DNA from: Planctomycetales bacterium
Lineage (GTDB): Bacteria > Planctomycetota > Phycisphaerae > SM23-33
Direction: 5' to 3'
NCBI GenBank assembly: GCA_030642005.1
Contig: DAOWOP010000018.1
Coordinates: 1 to 24,777 of the forward strand
DNA: 24,777 nucleotides
Shown: piece after piece, positions 15,900-22,790 of the stretch
Layout of the letters: each line of letters begins with the position of its first letter
How positions within the stretch are numbered: position 1 is the first letter of the stretch
Made by a program: the position numbers and the translations under genes
The notes under the pieces: model-generated
The model's database searches: none
What the model saw: the letters and a program-made list of their open reading frames with translations, nothing else
Told to the model about the DNA's origin: nothing

Positions 15900-15958
15900 A
15901 ATTCACTATCTTTTGTCGTTGTTGGATTGTTCAGGCTGGGTTTTGTAGAATGTGTGCG

Positions 15959-16579
15959 ATGAAACTATACACGAAAACCGGAGATGGGGGATTTGCGTCG
16001 CTGCCGGGTGCGGCAGGCAGGGTGCGGAAGGACGACCCGCGATTTTCGGCCATAGGCGGGCTGGACGAACTCAATGCCGCTGTCGGTTTCTGTCTGGTCG
16101 AGGCCGGACGGGCCGGAGACGCTTCTGTCGCTGACGCCCTTGGACCTGTTCAGGCCGAACTGTTTTCCGTCGGCGCGATACTTGCGACAGTTGGGTGCCG
16201 TGGCCGCGGTGTTTGCGGCCACGCGGATGCGCAGGCGTTAACGTGGTCGCAAACACCGCGACCACGGCACCCCGATGACGACGCGGTGGCGCGGATGGAA
16301 AAGCGCATTGACACGATCTGCGACGAATTACCGGAATTGAAGGATTTTATCCTTCCGGGAGGATGTGAACTGGTCTGTCGTCTGCACCTGGCGCGGACCA
16401 TAGCCCGCAGGGCAGAGCGCGCCGTCGTGGCGGCATTGAATCCCACAGACGACGGGCAATGTTCAGCCCCCGACGCGCTGCGGTACATCAACCGCCTTTC
16501 CGACCTTCTGTTTGTCCTGGCCCGACTTGCCAATCACAACGCCGGTGAAGAAGAGGTTGCGCCCAAGTCCAAGTCGTAG
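15959..16579 (+). CDS. Cob(I)alamin adenosyltransferase, PduO type
   Basis: The enzyme moves the adenosyl group of ATP to cob(I)alamin to form adenosylcobalamin. The 206-residue protein shows the MKLYTKTGDGG start (ATP loop), RVRKDDPRF, the IGGLDELNAAVG helix, FILPGG, and RTIARRAERAVVA followed by YINRLSDLLFVLAR. Typical members have about 180-190 residues. The excess is a 27-residue insertion (79-105, GCRGRGVCGHADAQ onward), encoded exactly by a palindromic element. It lies in the variable stretch before the DDDAVARMEKRID helix, probably a surface loop, so activity may be kept. The start is uncertain by three codons: ATG 15950 (MCAMKLY) or 15959. No strong SD precedes either. No other cobalamin genes are in the window, but a URO-D-family protein of the type linked to corrinoid methyl transfer lies 4 kb away. 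Confidence 0.92.
   Translation: MKLYTKTGDGGFASLPGAAGRVRKDDPRFSAIGGLDELNAAVGFCLVEAGRAGDASVADALGPVQAELFSVGAILATVGCRGRGVCGHADAQALTWSQTPRPRHPDDDAVARMEKRIDTICDELPELKDFILPGGCELVCRLHLARTIARRAERAVVAALNPTDDGQCSAPDALRYINRLSDLLFVLARLANHNAGEEEVAPKSKS
16193..16272. repeat. 80-nt palindromic element inside the adenosyltransferase gene
   Basis: Two 31-nt arms, 16193-16223 and 16242-16272, pair with only two mismatches (both G-U in RNA) around an 18-nt loop. They begin GGGTGCCGTGG and end CCACGGCACCC. A similar core (GTGGTCGCAAA, ACCGC, GCGACCAC) occurs at 21637-21686. It has the size of a REP/MITE-type mobile palindrome. Confidence 0.85.
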
Positions 16580-16583
16580 GCTT

Positions 16584-16717
16584 TGTCTGAAAAGTCAGAC
16601 ATCGCCTCAAAGCGTTCAGCAATCAGCCTTCAGCAATCAGCCAAAACCCAATAAACAAAGGACCTGAATGCTGACCGCTGAATGCTGAAAAGCCTGTCTG
16701 AAATAGTTTTCAGACAG
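16584..16717. repeat. Short hairpins and a CAGCAATCAGC word repeat after the adenosyltransferase gene
   Basis: Two hairpins built on the same word frame this stretch: TGTCTGA/TCAGACA at 16584-16601 and CTGTCTGAAA/TTTCAGACAG at 16694-16717. Between them, TTCAGCAATCAGCC is repeated twice (from 16615) and then followed by TGAATGCTGA words, a low-complexity repeat common in intergenic DNA. The first hairpin may act as a terminator for the adenosyltransferase gene, though no T run follows. Confidence 0.55.
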
Positions 16718-16730
16718 AGCGTAGTACTTC

Positions 16731-16844
16731 GTAACATCCAAAATGATGGGTGCCATGCCCTCACCCGTCTAAAGGGGGTGGGCATGTTCACGCCTTCCGC
16801 TGCGCTTCGGGCGAGAACATGGCACCCATCAAAACAGATGTTAC
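16731..16844. repeat. Branched palindromic element (114 nt)
   Basis: The outer arms GTAACATC (16731-16738) and GATGTTAC (16837-16844) are followed by six unpaired bases on each side. Then GATGGGTGCCATG (16745-16757) pairs with CATGGCACCCATC (16818-16830). Inside, GCCC/GGGC and GTTC/GAAC could form two further hairpins, giving a three-way branched fold. The GGGTGCC arm end is shared with the element at 16193-16272. It lies between the adenosyltransferase and cold-shock genes. Confidence 0.75.
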
Positions 16845-16851
16845 AGACTCA

Positions 16852-17052
16852 CTAGGCCTTTCGGACGTTCGCAGCCTTTGGGCCTTTGGGGCCTTCAGTC
16901 ATTTCGAATTCGACGGCCTGTCCTTCATCCAGACTCTTGAAGCCTTCGCCCTGGATGTCGCTGTGGTGGACGAAGACGTCCGTGCCGTCATCTGACGTGA
17001 TGAACCCAAAACCCTTGGTGCTGTTGAACCACTTTACTGTACCGCTAGCCAT
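16852..17052 (-). CDS. Cold-shock domain protein (CspA family)
   Basis: This 66-residue protein is a single OB-fold cold-shock domain that binds single-stranded RNA or DNA and melts RNA structure. MASGTVKWFNSTKGFGFI carries the RNP1 motif (KGFGFI), and DVFVHHSDI carries RNP2. Length is normal for the family. ATG 17052 has GGAG 8 nt upstream. A strong promoter lies 229 nt upstream, giving a leader of about 220 nt, as is usual for cold-inducible csp genes, though the family also has constitutive members. It is monocistronic, ending before the branched palindrome. Confidence 0.95.
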   Translation of the reverse strand: MASGTVKWFNSTKGFGFITSDDGTDVFVHHSDIQGEGFKSLDEGQAVEFEMTEGPKGPKAANVRKA

Positions 17053-17280
17053 GAATCGGCTCCTTCAAACAAATCGGCATAATCGGGTTTGCAAAAGATA
17101 CAGGCATGGTCGTGCGAAGATTCGCTTATCCGGGGGTAGCCGCGGAGGCTGAAGGCTCTCGCAAAGATATGACACTGCTCTATAAATCTCACAAACATGT
17201 CCGGCCGCCACCCGGACCTTCCGGCGGGACGGGAAACACTTTCCACTTTACAACCCACCGGCCTTTGTAACTACAGGGTT

Positions 17281-17310
17281 ATTATCGTCTTGCCGGGCCG
17301 GATTTGTCAA
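17281..17310 (-). promoter_or_regulatory. Promoter of the cold-shock gene
   Basis: On the minus strand, a perfect TTGACA (17305-17310) and GATAAT (17281-17286) are separated by 18 nt. The predicted leader (about 17053-17273) contains GC-rich inverted segments near 17205-17235 that could form a structured cold-shock leader. No protein in the leader is convincing. Confidence 0.65.
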
Positions 17311-17449
17311 GGCTTATTTTCCTCAAACTGCGGGTTTTTTTTTCGAGGTTTTTAAGCGGGATTCAGATCAAAACGCATCCCTCGTCAATGACGACAGATG
17401 CCGACAGGTTCGATGTTCCATAAGTCGTTACTACACAGGGAGGTGCGTC

Positions 17450-17641
17450 ATGTTAAAGCAAGTTACTTTGATGGGATCATTATCGGCAAACCTGCATGAT
17501 TTTCTCAAGTCCGTCGGCCCCAATCCGCTTCTGCCGGAAAAAAAATTTTGCGAGACGGCTTTATCGCCCTGATCCGCACAGGTGGGCCCATTGCCTTTCG
17601 GACGGCCCGACAGATGCAAAATCACCGAGCGAAGTTTATTT
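17450..17641 (+). pseudogene. Short frameshifted ORF, possible transposase N-terminal remnant
   Basis: A strong SD (GGGAGGT) lies 5 nt before ATG 17450. The first frame gives 40 residues, starting MLKQVTLMGSLSANLHDFLK and containing VGPNPLLPEKKF, then stops at 17572. A shift near the run of eight A's (17539-17546) opens FIALIRTGGPIAFRTARQM and later NHRAKFIFR. Together they read like the N-terminus of an IS4-type transposase with a frameshift; that family link is from memory and weak. It could instead be a real small protein of 40 residues. It runs up to the moxR stop. The rest of 17311-17449 shows nothing I recognise. Confidence 0.35.
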
Positions 17642-18691
17642 TCAGGTTCCCGCGTTTTTGGCAGCGCTGGCGTAGTCCTTGACGGACGGTTCGGCGACGG
17701 TCTTGAGAAGCATTTCTATAAGGTCTTCGGGCTTGATGCCCTCGGCGTCGGCGTTGAAGTTGGTGAAGAGCCGGTGCCGCATGACCGGCTGGATTACGGC
17801 GCGGACGTCCTCGCAGGACACATTGAACCGCCCGTGCAGCAGCGCCCGGCTCTTGGCGCCGAGGATGAGGTATTGCCCTGCCCGCGGCCCTGCGCCCCAG
17901 GTGAGGTACTTACCGACGAACTCCGGCGCGGTCGGGTCGTCCGGGCGGGACGCCCGCGCCAGGTTAACGGCGTAATCGGTTACGTGCTGGCTGACGGGCA
18001 TCTTGCGAACGATTCGCTGGAGGGCGAGGATGTCCTCTGCCGACAGAACCGGCTCGGGCTGCCCGGCGATGTCCATCGTCGTGGTCTTGACTATCAGGCG
18101 TTCTTCGTCCCGGCTGGGGTAATCGACGAATACCATGAACATGAACCGGTCAAGTTGGGCCTCGGGCAGCGGATAGGTCCCTTCCTGCTCGATGGGGTTC
18201 TGCGTAGCCAGTACGAAGAATGGCAGTTGAAGGTCGTGTCGCGTTCCGGCGGCCGTTACGTGATACTCCTGCATCGCCTGGAGCAGTGCCGCCTGGGTCT
18301 TCGGCGGGGTGCGGTTAATCTCATCGGCCAGGATGATGTTGGCAAATATCGGGCCTTTGACGAATCGGAATTCACGTTTGCCGGTGGTGCGGTCCTCCTC
18401 GATGATCTCCGTTCCGGTAATGTCCGAAGGCATCAGGTCGGGCGTGAACTGGATGCGATTGAAATCCAATTTCAGCACGTCGGCCAGCGTCGAGACCATC
18501 AGCGTTTTAGCAAGCCCCGGCACGCCCACCAGCAGGCAGTGCCCGCGAGAGAGGACCGCCTGGAGCAGAAGTTCGATGACCTCGTCCTGGCCTATGATGA
18601 CCTTGTGCAGTTCAGCAAGGAGTTTGGCCTTGGCCTGCCTGAGGTTCTCAATAATCCGCACGTCCGCCGGTTGTTTCGATTCGTCGGTCAT
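17642..18691 (-). CDS. MoxR-family AAA+ ATPase
   Basis: MoxR ATPases act as chaperones that insert metals or mature extracytoplasmic complexes, usually with DUF58 and VWA-domain partners. This 349-residue protein has Walker A GVPGLAKT (56-63), the MoxR-specific FTPDLMPSDITG stretch, Walker B IILADE (119-124), sensor 1 in LATQNPIEQEGTYPLPEAQL and DRFMF. The C-terminal helical lid (about 215-340) is complete, including GAGPRAGQYLILGAKSRALL. Length is normal. ATG 18691 has GGGAGG 5 nt upstream. The usual DUF58/VWA partners do not follow; the next DNA downstream is the short remnant and the cold-shock gene, so this copy is isolated. Confidence 0.93.
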   Translation of the reverse strand: MTDESKQPADVRIIENLRQAKAKLLAELHKVIIGQDEVIELLLQAVLSRGHCLLVGVPGLAKTLMVSTLADVLKLDFNRIQFTPDLMPSDITGTEIIEEDRTTGKREFRFVKGPIFANIILADEINRTPPKTQAALLQAMQEYHVTAAGTRHDLQLPFFVLATQNPIEQEGTYPLPEAQLDRFMFMVFVDYPSRDEERLIVKTTTMDIAGQPEPVLSAEDILALQRIVRKMPVSQHVTDYAVNLARASRPDDPTAPEFVGKYLTWGAGPRAGQYLILGAKSRALLHGRFNVSCEDVRAVIQPVMRHRLFTNFNADAEGIKPEDLIEMLLKTVAEPSVKDYASAAKNAGT

Positions 18692-18750
18692 ACCAACCTC
18701 CCGATGAAGCCCGCGTTATACCCGTACAATATCAAACGCAGCGGGCATAA

Positions 18751-18786
18751 AAAGGTTACGCCTCCCGACGAATAAATTCAAACAGC
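18751..18786. repeat. 36-nt direct repeat, copy 1
   Basis: A segment starting AAAGGTTACG and ending AATAAATTCAAACAGC recurs at 20463-20498 with 31 of 36 positions identical. Copy 1 lies 60 nt upstream of the moxR start; the rest of the 18692-18816 gap shows no gene. Confidence 0.7.
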
Positions 18787-18816
18787 AAAACACTCACCAC
18801 CCGCCAGAGAAACGCA

Positions 18817-19200
18817 CTAATGGGCTAACTTGCGAAAGAACTCGACCACCTTGTTCTTACCAGCCTGACCGGTTGCGACGCTGAGCGTGATGTTCTCCAG
18901 CCCTTCCTCATCAGTATCAATGGAGACGTCGTTCATAGCCAGGAAGATGATAGCAGCGGCGGCTCCGGTGCGCTTATTTGCATCGACGAACGGGTGGTTC
19001 TGCACGATATGGTACAGGTAGGCGGAGGCCATCTCGAACAAGTCCTTGTGGAGGTATTCGCCCCCAAAGGACGATTGTGGCATAGCGATAGCCGAGTGCA
19101 GCAGCGGCGCGTCACGGATGCCTTCCGCTCCGCCGTAGTGCTCGATCTGGCTACAGTGAATGCGCAGAACTCTCCGAATGTCCAGGAAACGCGGGGCCAT
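18817..19200 (-). CDS. Doc-type (Fic-fold) toxin of a toxin-antitoxin pair
   Basis: Doc toxins are small Fic-fold proteins; phage P1 Doc phosphorylates EF-Tu and stops translation. This 127-residue protein has the motif HPFVDANKRTG (69-79) with catalytic His69 and the phosphate-binding loop. It also has the flanking Doc features, IEHYGGAEGIRD near the start and LHSAIAMPQSSFGG. Length matches the death-on-curing family. It starts 3 nt after the AbrB-type antitoxin stop, so the two are co-transcribed and antitoxin is made first. No obvious defect is seen, so the toxin is probably active. Confidence 0.92.
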   Translation of the reverse strand: MAPRFLDIRRVLRIHCSQIEHYGGAEGIRDAPLLHSAIAMPQSSFGGEYLHKDLFEMASAYLYHIVQNHPFVDANKRTGAAAAIIFLAMNDVSIDTDEEGLENITLSVATGQAGKNKVVEFFRKLAH

Positions 19201-19203
19201 TAC

Positions 19204-19431
19204 CTACTCTGCAAGCCTCTTCAACGCTCGCCCGAAACGCTTGTGGACCATCTCCAGTGCATCCTCGAACTTTTTGTCGTCATCCGGATCGCGAACCGGA
19301 CTGAGCAGGAGTGATCGTCCGTCCGTGATAATTTCAAATGGTGTTTCCGGCGTGGCGCGAAGCAGCTCCAGGATCGGTTTGTCGATCACCAGGGCGTAAC
19401 TGTTACCGTGTTTGGTCAACTTCTTGACCAT
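19204..19431 (-). CDS. AbrB/MazE-type antitoxin
   Basis: This 75-residue protein has an N-terminal swapped-hairpin DNA-binding domain: KKLTKHGNSYALVIDKPILE, then PFEIITDGRSLLLSPV. The C-terminal part (DPDDDKKFEDALEMVHKRFG) is a charged helix that probably wraps and blocks Doc. AbrB-fold antitoxins usually repress their own promoter. ATG 19431 has GGAG 7 nt upstream. Pairing of an AbrB-type antitoxin with Doc, instead of Phd, is known in several phyla. Confidence 0.9.
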   Translation of the reverse strand: MVKKLTKHGNSYALVIDKPILELLRATPETPFEIITDGRSLLLSPVRDPDDDKKFEDALEMVHKRFGRALKRLAE

Positions 19432-19451
19432 AATCCATCTCCTTCACCATC

Positions 19452-19487
19452 TATACATAGTATATCCACTGTATATACGTCGGTCAA
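19452..19487 (-). promoter_or_regulatory. Toxin-antitoxin promoter with overlapping operators
   Basis: On the minus strand, TTGACC (19482-19487) and TATACT (19459-19464) are separated by 17 nt. Two AT-rich inverted repeats overlap it: TATAC-ATA-GTATA (19452-19464) and GTATAT-N7-ATATAC (19460-19478). They are good candidates for binding by the AbrB-type antitoxin, so the operon is probably autorepressed. Nothing else is seen in the gap 19488-19598. Confidence 0.7.
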
Positions 19488-19598
19488 GGGGTATTCGATC
19501 TTAAATAATGACCGGTTCGTAGAGCGGGCCAACCGGCCTGCGGAGCGAACAGGTCAGCGTTCGTCTGACGCTTGCGGGGAATGATTTTCAAACGGCAA

Positions 19599-20411
19599 TT
19601 AGGTGCTCGCGGAAGATTGTCCCGTGATATTCATTGCCGGGGCGAGGTACCTGGCGATGAAGGCGGGCGGGAAACACCAATCGTGCAGGCCGAAAAGGCC
19701 TTCGAGGATCATCCTTGGCCGCCAGTGAATCTGGATAAGTTTCGGATGGCGGAACGCTTCCGGACCGGTCGGTTCCATCGCGCCCAACATGCCGATAGTG
19801 GGTGTATGCACGCCGTCGCCCCCGCCGAAGACAAGCGTTCCCAGCCCGCAGATCGCAAAATCCATAAGCGAGGCGCTCACGATCAGTTTACCGTTCACGT
19901 GCGAAATCGCCGGCGTAAGGTCGTGGCGAGGATCAAACGCAGAGGCGAGAAAGGCAGCGGATTCAATGCGAACGTCTTCCGGCAATAGTTCCAGGGCTCG
20001 AACGGAAACAAAGCCGCCGCAGGAATAGCCCATCAGATAAATGGGGGTCTTCGGCTGATCTCGTCGGGAATTGGTGATGAAGTCGGCCAATCGTTGCGCT
20101 TCGCGCTCGATCAGGCCCCGATTCCTCAATGCCGGTAGTACAAGACAACCTTGCCATGCAGCGTGCCAGTTCCAGTACAGGAATTTGCCCTTATAGCCGG
20201 CCCGCCTCAGCCCGGCGGGCGTGGTCCGTTCTCCCCAGGGCCAACCCGGAAAACGAACCGGCTCGACCCATATCGCCAACCCTTTTTCAATTTCGCCGTC
20301 TCGGTCGCGGCGAAGCCAGAAGTGCGGACCGAAAAAAATGATCCCGTAAAGTACGAGGACTATGCCGGCTCCGATCAGGATCGCCCAGGTAACCCAGAAC
20401 ATAATTTGCAT
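19599..20411 (-). CDS. Membrane-anchored alpha/beta hydrolase
   Basis: This 270-residue protein has an N-terminal membrane helix (about 5-28, ILIGAGIVLVLYGIIFF) and an alpha/beta hydrolase domain. The nucleophile elbow is YLMGYSCGG (GxSxG, Ser130). The catalytic His is probably in GLHDWCFP near the end. The segment RALELLPEDVRIESAAFLA fits the strand and helix after the elbow. Substrate unknown; it could be an esterase or lipase acting at the membrane. ATG 20411 has GAAGG 8 nt upstream. It stands between the URO-D gene and the toxin-antitoxin pair, each with its own spacing, so an operon is unlikely. Confidence 0.82.
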   Translation of the reverse strand: MQIMFWVTWAILIGAGIVLVLYGIIFFGPHFWLRRDRDGEIEKGLAIWVEPVRFPGWPWGERTTPAGLRRAGYKGKFLYWNWHAAWQGCLVLPALRNRGLIEREAQRLADFITNSRRDQPKTPIYLMGYSCGGFVSVRALELLPEDVRIESAAFLASAFDPRHDLTPAISHVNGKLIVSASLMDFAICGLGTLVFGGGDGVHTPTIGMLGAMEPTGPEAFRHPKLIQIHWRPRMILEGLFGLHDWCFPPAFIARYLAPAMNITGQSSAST

Positions 20412-20462
20412 AACTATTACCTTCTATCAGCAACCCTTTCCCCGGCCACCCGCCGGGCGCAG

Positions 20463-20498
20463 AAAGGTTACGTTTCCGGGCGGATAAATTCAAACAGC
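20463..20498. repeat. 36-nt direct repeat, copy 2
   Basis: This copy of the segment at 18751-18786 has five base differences. It lies 51 nt upstream of the alpha/beta hydrolase start, a position like that of copy 1 before moxR. The two copies enclose the toxin-antitoxin and hydrolase genes (1.7 kb). Confidence 0.7.
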
Positions 20499-20521
20499 TA
20501 TTCTACCTCGCTGAGTCCGGG

Positions 20522-21517
20522 CTAGGCCTTGAGGACCTCCATCATCGCTACGAGGTTTTCCGGCGGGACGTCGCCGGGGACGGCGTGGGAAGGGGCGAAG
20601 ACGTATCCGCCGTTCGCCCCGGCGGCGATGAGGCGGGTTGTCATTTCCCGTACTTCATCGACGCTGCCGAAAGGCAGCGTCTTCTGGATGCTCATCCCGC
20701 CGTGGAAGGCAAGTTTACCGTGGTAGCGATTCATGCAATCGAAGACGTCCATAACCTCCGGCTGGAAGGGGTTGAACATGTTCAGACCCATCTCAACGAG
20801 GTCGTCGAAGAGTTCCTGGACTTTCCCGCAGGAGTGCTGTGAGACATATTTGCCGGCATCGCGGACAGCGGCGTACATCCGCGCGAGGCGAGGCTTGATG
20901 AACCGCCGCCAGAACTTCGGGCCCATAATCAACCCGACCTGTGAGCCATAGTCGTCGCCGAAGTGGATGCAGTCAACGCTCAGTTCGAGGCCATGACGGA
21001 CCAGCGCCAGGTTGTGCTCGCAGATGGCGTCGAGCAACTCGTTAACGAACTCCGGGCGCTCGATCATGTCCATCAGCAGGTTTTCCATGCCGCGGAGCGT
21101 CCATGCCCGCTCGTAGAGGCTGAAACCGATGGCGAACCGGGTGAAGCGACCCGGATGGGCTGCAATACTATCGGCCAGGCCGGCGTACCATTTCGGATCG
21201 TCGGGGTCGGGGAATTCATATCCTGCCAGCGTCGGCTCTTTCAGCGGCCAGTCCTCGGGGACGCCGATGTCCTTATCCACCGAGCGGTCCCAGGTAACGC
21301 CGTAATGGTCGCGGACGCGGTTTTCGTCGATCCGGATGAAATCGTGGATGCCCGGCGAGACGCTGACGAAGTGGTTGTCGAGAAAGCCGGAGAGGTCTTC
21401 GATGCCGAGGTGTTTCTTAAGCCGCTCGGCGCACTGGATGGTCGGGTCGATCTGCCAGGGCACATATGCAGGCCGGCGAAATTCCAACGCGTCAATAACA
21501 ACATCCCGCTTGGTCAT
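20522..21517 (-). CDS. Uroporphyrinogen decarboxylase (URO-D)-family protein
   Basis: This 331-residue TIM-barrel protein belongs to the broad URO-D family, which includes HemE and the corrinoid methyltransferases (MtaA, MtbA, CmuA). HSCGKV (His228, Cys230) is the zinc-binding type of motif seen in methyltransferases rather than in HemE. The third ligand in MtaA is a Cys before the PxEN stretch; here that region reads APSHAVPGDVPPEN, with His roughly in its place. True HemE motifs are not evident, so haem synthesis is unlikely. Length is normal. ATG 21517 has only a weak SD. No corrinoid protein gene is adjacent. The substrate could be a methylated compound or an unrelated one. Confidence 0.85.
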   Translation of the reverse strand: MTKRDVVIDALEFRRPAYVPWQIDPTIQCAERLKKHLGIEDLSGFLDNHFVSVSPGIHDFIRIDENRVRDHYGVTWDRSVDKDIGVPEDWPLKEPTLAGYEFPDPDDPKWYAGLADSIAAHPGRFTRFAIGFSLYERAWTLRGMENLLMDMIERPEFVNELLDAICEHNLALVRHGLELSVDCIHFGDDYGSQVGLIMGPKFWRRFIKPRLARMYAAVRDAGKYVSQHSCGKVQELFDDLVEMGLNMFNPFQPEVMDVFDCMNRYHGKLAFHGGMSIQKTLPFGSVDEVREMTTRLIAAGANGGYVFAPSHAVPGDVPPENLVAMMEVLKA

Positions 21518-21636
21518 GCCGACATGCTATCACAGGCCTCCGCTCTGCGATAGGTTGCTCAAGAACAGTAGCGATCCAACATACAAGTCGACTGCCGATG
21601 TGTTCGCGGTTACGTCAAAACCAACTTGACGCAAAT

Positions 21637-21686
21637 GTGGTCGCAAAAACCGCCTGCCTGCTTACCGCAGGTAGGCAGGCGACCAC
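21637..21686. repeat. Palindromic element with a nested hairpin
   Basis: GTGGTCGC (21637-21644) pairs with GCGACCAC (21679-21686). Inside, CGCCTGCCT pairs with AGGCAGGCG. The outer part and the AAAAACCGC segment match the element in the adenosyltransferase gene, so this looks like a relative in which another hairpin was inserted. It lies in the gap 21518-21703, which otherwise shows no gene. Confidence 0.7.
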
Positions 21687-21703
21687 GCCACCCCACCTGA
21701 TTC

Positions 21704-22039
21704 TCAGTGGTCGCAGATATTGTCTCCGGCCTCCAGCGTTCCGCCGAGGTAGGCAGAGACAACATCTTCGGCCTCGCCGGTCGGCGCGCCGACGACTACG
21801 GTGATCCCGCTTTGCGTGAACAGTTGCTGGGCGCGATTGCCCATGCCGCCTGCGATTATCACCTCGGCGCCTTGTTCGTTCAGCCAGGCGGGTAACACGC
21901 CAGGCTCGTGCGGCGGCGAATCAAGCATCGTCTTGCCGATGATGTTGTTCTGCTCGTCGGCCTCAACGAGAGCAAACTGCTCGCAGTGCCCGAAGTGCAT
22001 ACTCACACGCCCACCTACCAGGGGAATTGCAATTTTCAC
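21704..22039 (-). CDS. NifX/NafY-like dinitrogenase cofactor-type protein
   Basis: This 111-residue protein fits the dinitrogenase iron-molybdenum cofactor biosynthesis family (NifX, NafY and the Orp-type proteins of anaerobes). MKIAIPL...RVSMHFGHCEQFAL is the typical start, where the His/Cys-containing HFGHC loop may bind a metal cluster; GAEVIIAGGMGNRAQ follows. The family is common outside nitrogen fixers, and no nif genes are seen, so a role in holding Fe-S or Mo-type clusters is inferred. The start is a GTG at 22039 with GGAG about 9 nt upstream. It is the last gene of the DUF134-headed operon, 100 nt after its neighbour. Confidence 0.88.
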   Translation of the reverse strand: MKIAIPLVGGRVSMHFGHCEQFALVEADEQNNIIGKTMLDSPPHEPGVLPAWLNEQGAEVIIAGGMGNRAQQLFTQSGITVVVGAPTGEAEDVVSAYLGGTLEAGDNICDH

Positions 22040-22139
22040 GTTATGGTTCTCCTTACGTTCGTATTCTCGTTCTGTACCCGCCGACGGGAATATACAATCC
22101 CCGCTTGCGCTACGGTTATTGTAACGATTGCGCCGGCGG

Positions 22140-22541
22140 CTATTCGGTTTTTTCGGGCGCCCCTGCCTGAAGTTCTTCGATCCGCTTCCTGATGCCTTCC
22201 AGGGCGTCTCCGAAGTATTCTGCCTGGCTTTTCAGTGCGTCCAGTTCCTGCTGGACTGTTGCGGCGGGGCCAAACGGCTCAGCTTGCGGCGTTGGATACG
22301 CCGGCGGCGCACCGTATGCACCCATGCCCGCTCGCTGCCAGCCCGGAAGGCCGGTCGCGTAAAACCAGTTGCGCCGGCCTCGACCGCCGCCGCGACCACC
22401 CCCAAAGCCGCCAAAACCGCCGTAACCGCGACCGGGACCCGGATTCATAAATCCGGGAGCCGGATAACCTGCGCAGTATCCCGCTGCGCGTCCTGTCATC
22501 GAGCCCATTCCTGCCGGGCCTGTTCCATCACCTCGTGGCAT
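22140..22541 (-). CDS. DUF5320-like Gly-rich protein with coiled-coil C-terminus
   Basis: The 133-residue protein starts MPRGDGTGPAGMGSMTGRAA, then GYCAGYPAPGFMNPGPGRG, the DUF5320 N-terminal pattern. A Gly/Arg-rich stretch and a Pro/Ala region follow. The last about 45 residues (VQQELDALKSQAEYFGDALEG onward) form a predicted amphipathic helix, suited to coiled-coil pairing. ATG 22541 has GGAG upstream. Its first 27 nt plus flank are identical to those of the next gene upstream. The function of DUF5320 proteins is unknown; they often occur beside NifX-like and Mrp-type genes in anaerobes. Confidence 0.85.
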   Translation of the reverse strand: MPRGDGTGPAGMGSMTGRAAGYCAGYPAPGFMNPGPGRGYGGFGGFGGGRGGGRGRRNWFYATGLPGWQRAGMGAYGAPPAYPTPQAEPFGPAATVQQELDALKSQAEYFGDALEGIRKRIEELQAGAPEKTE

Positions 22542-22565
22542 AGTTTTTCTCCTTACAATTGTTGG

Positions 22566-22790
22566 TTAACCTCTGCTCATTGACATTCCACACTTCGGGC
22601 AGGTCTGCTGATTACAGGGCTGCCCTGCGGCGTGGGGGGCCTTGTGTCCGCAACTCGGGCAGACGCATTCTCCGCCCGCTCCGGCGGCGAACGGCCCACC
22701 CATTCGTCCGCGCCCTGGTCCGCGTCCTTGCACTTGTCTTCGTCCCTGTCCACCGCCTCCCGGCGGGCCTGTTCCATCACCTCGTGGCAT
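22566..22790 (-). CDS. DUF5320-like start joined to a zinc ribbon
   Basis: The 74-residue protein starts MPRGDGTGPPGGGGQGRR, like its neighbours, then has a Gly/Arg-rich middle. It ends with four spaced Cys pairs or singles (CVCPSC, PCNQQTCPKCG), a likely zinc ribbon or Fe-S site. ATG 22790 has GGAGA 7 nt upstream. It sits 24 nt before the coiled-coil member. The start is almost identical in DNA to the start of that gene, pointing to recent duplication or conversion. Confidence 0.75.
   Translation of the reverse strand: MPRGDGTGPPGGGGQGRRQVQGRGPGRGRMGGPFAAGAGGECVCPSCGHKAPHAAGQPCNQQTCPKCGMSMSRG

Noticed and set aside
15785..15958. Cobalamin riboswitch before the adenosyltransferase gene
   Set aside because: The gap is short, holds a REP-like repeat and the module B promoter, and no B12-box-like segment was seen.
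17034..17258. 74-codon minus-strand frame in the cold-shock leader
   Set aside because: No motif, no SD, and it overlaps the start of the cold-shock gene; the stretch is better explained as a leader.
17582..18775. Plus-strand open frame (397 codons) opposite moxR
   Set aside because: Antisense to the Walker motifs of MoxR; composition reflects high GC only.
19590..19615. Possible further REP-like border (GGCAATTAGGTGCTCGCGG)
   Set aside because: Only partly similar to the 11712 word and it encodes the end of the alpha/beta hydrolase.
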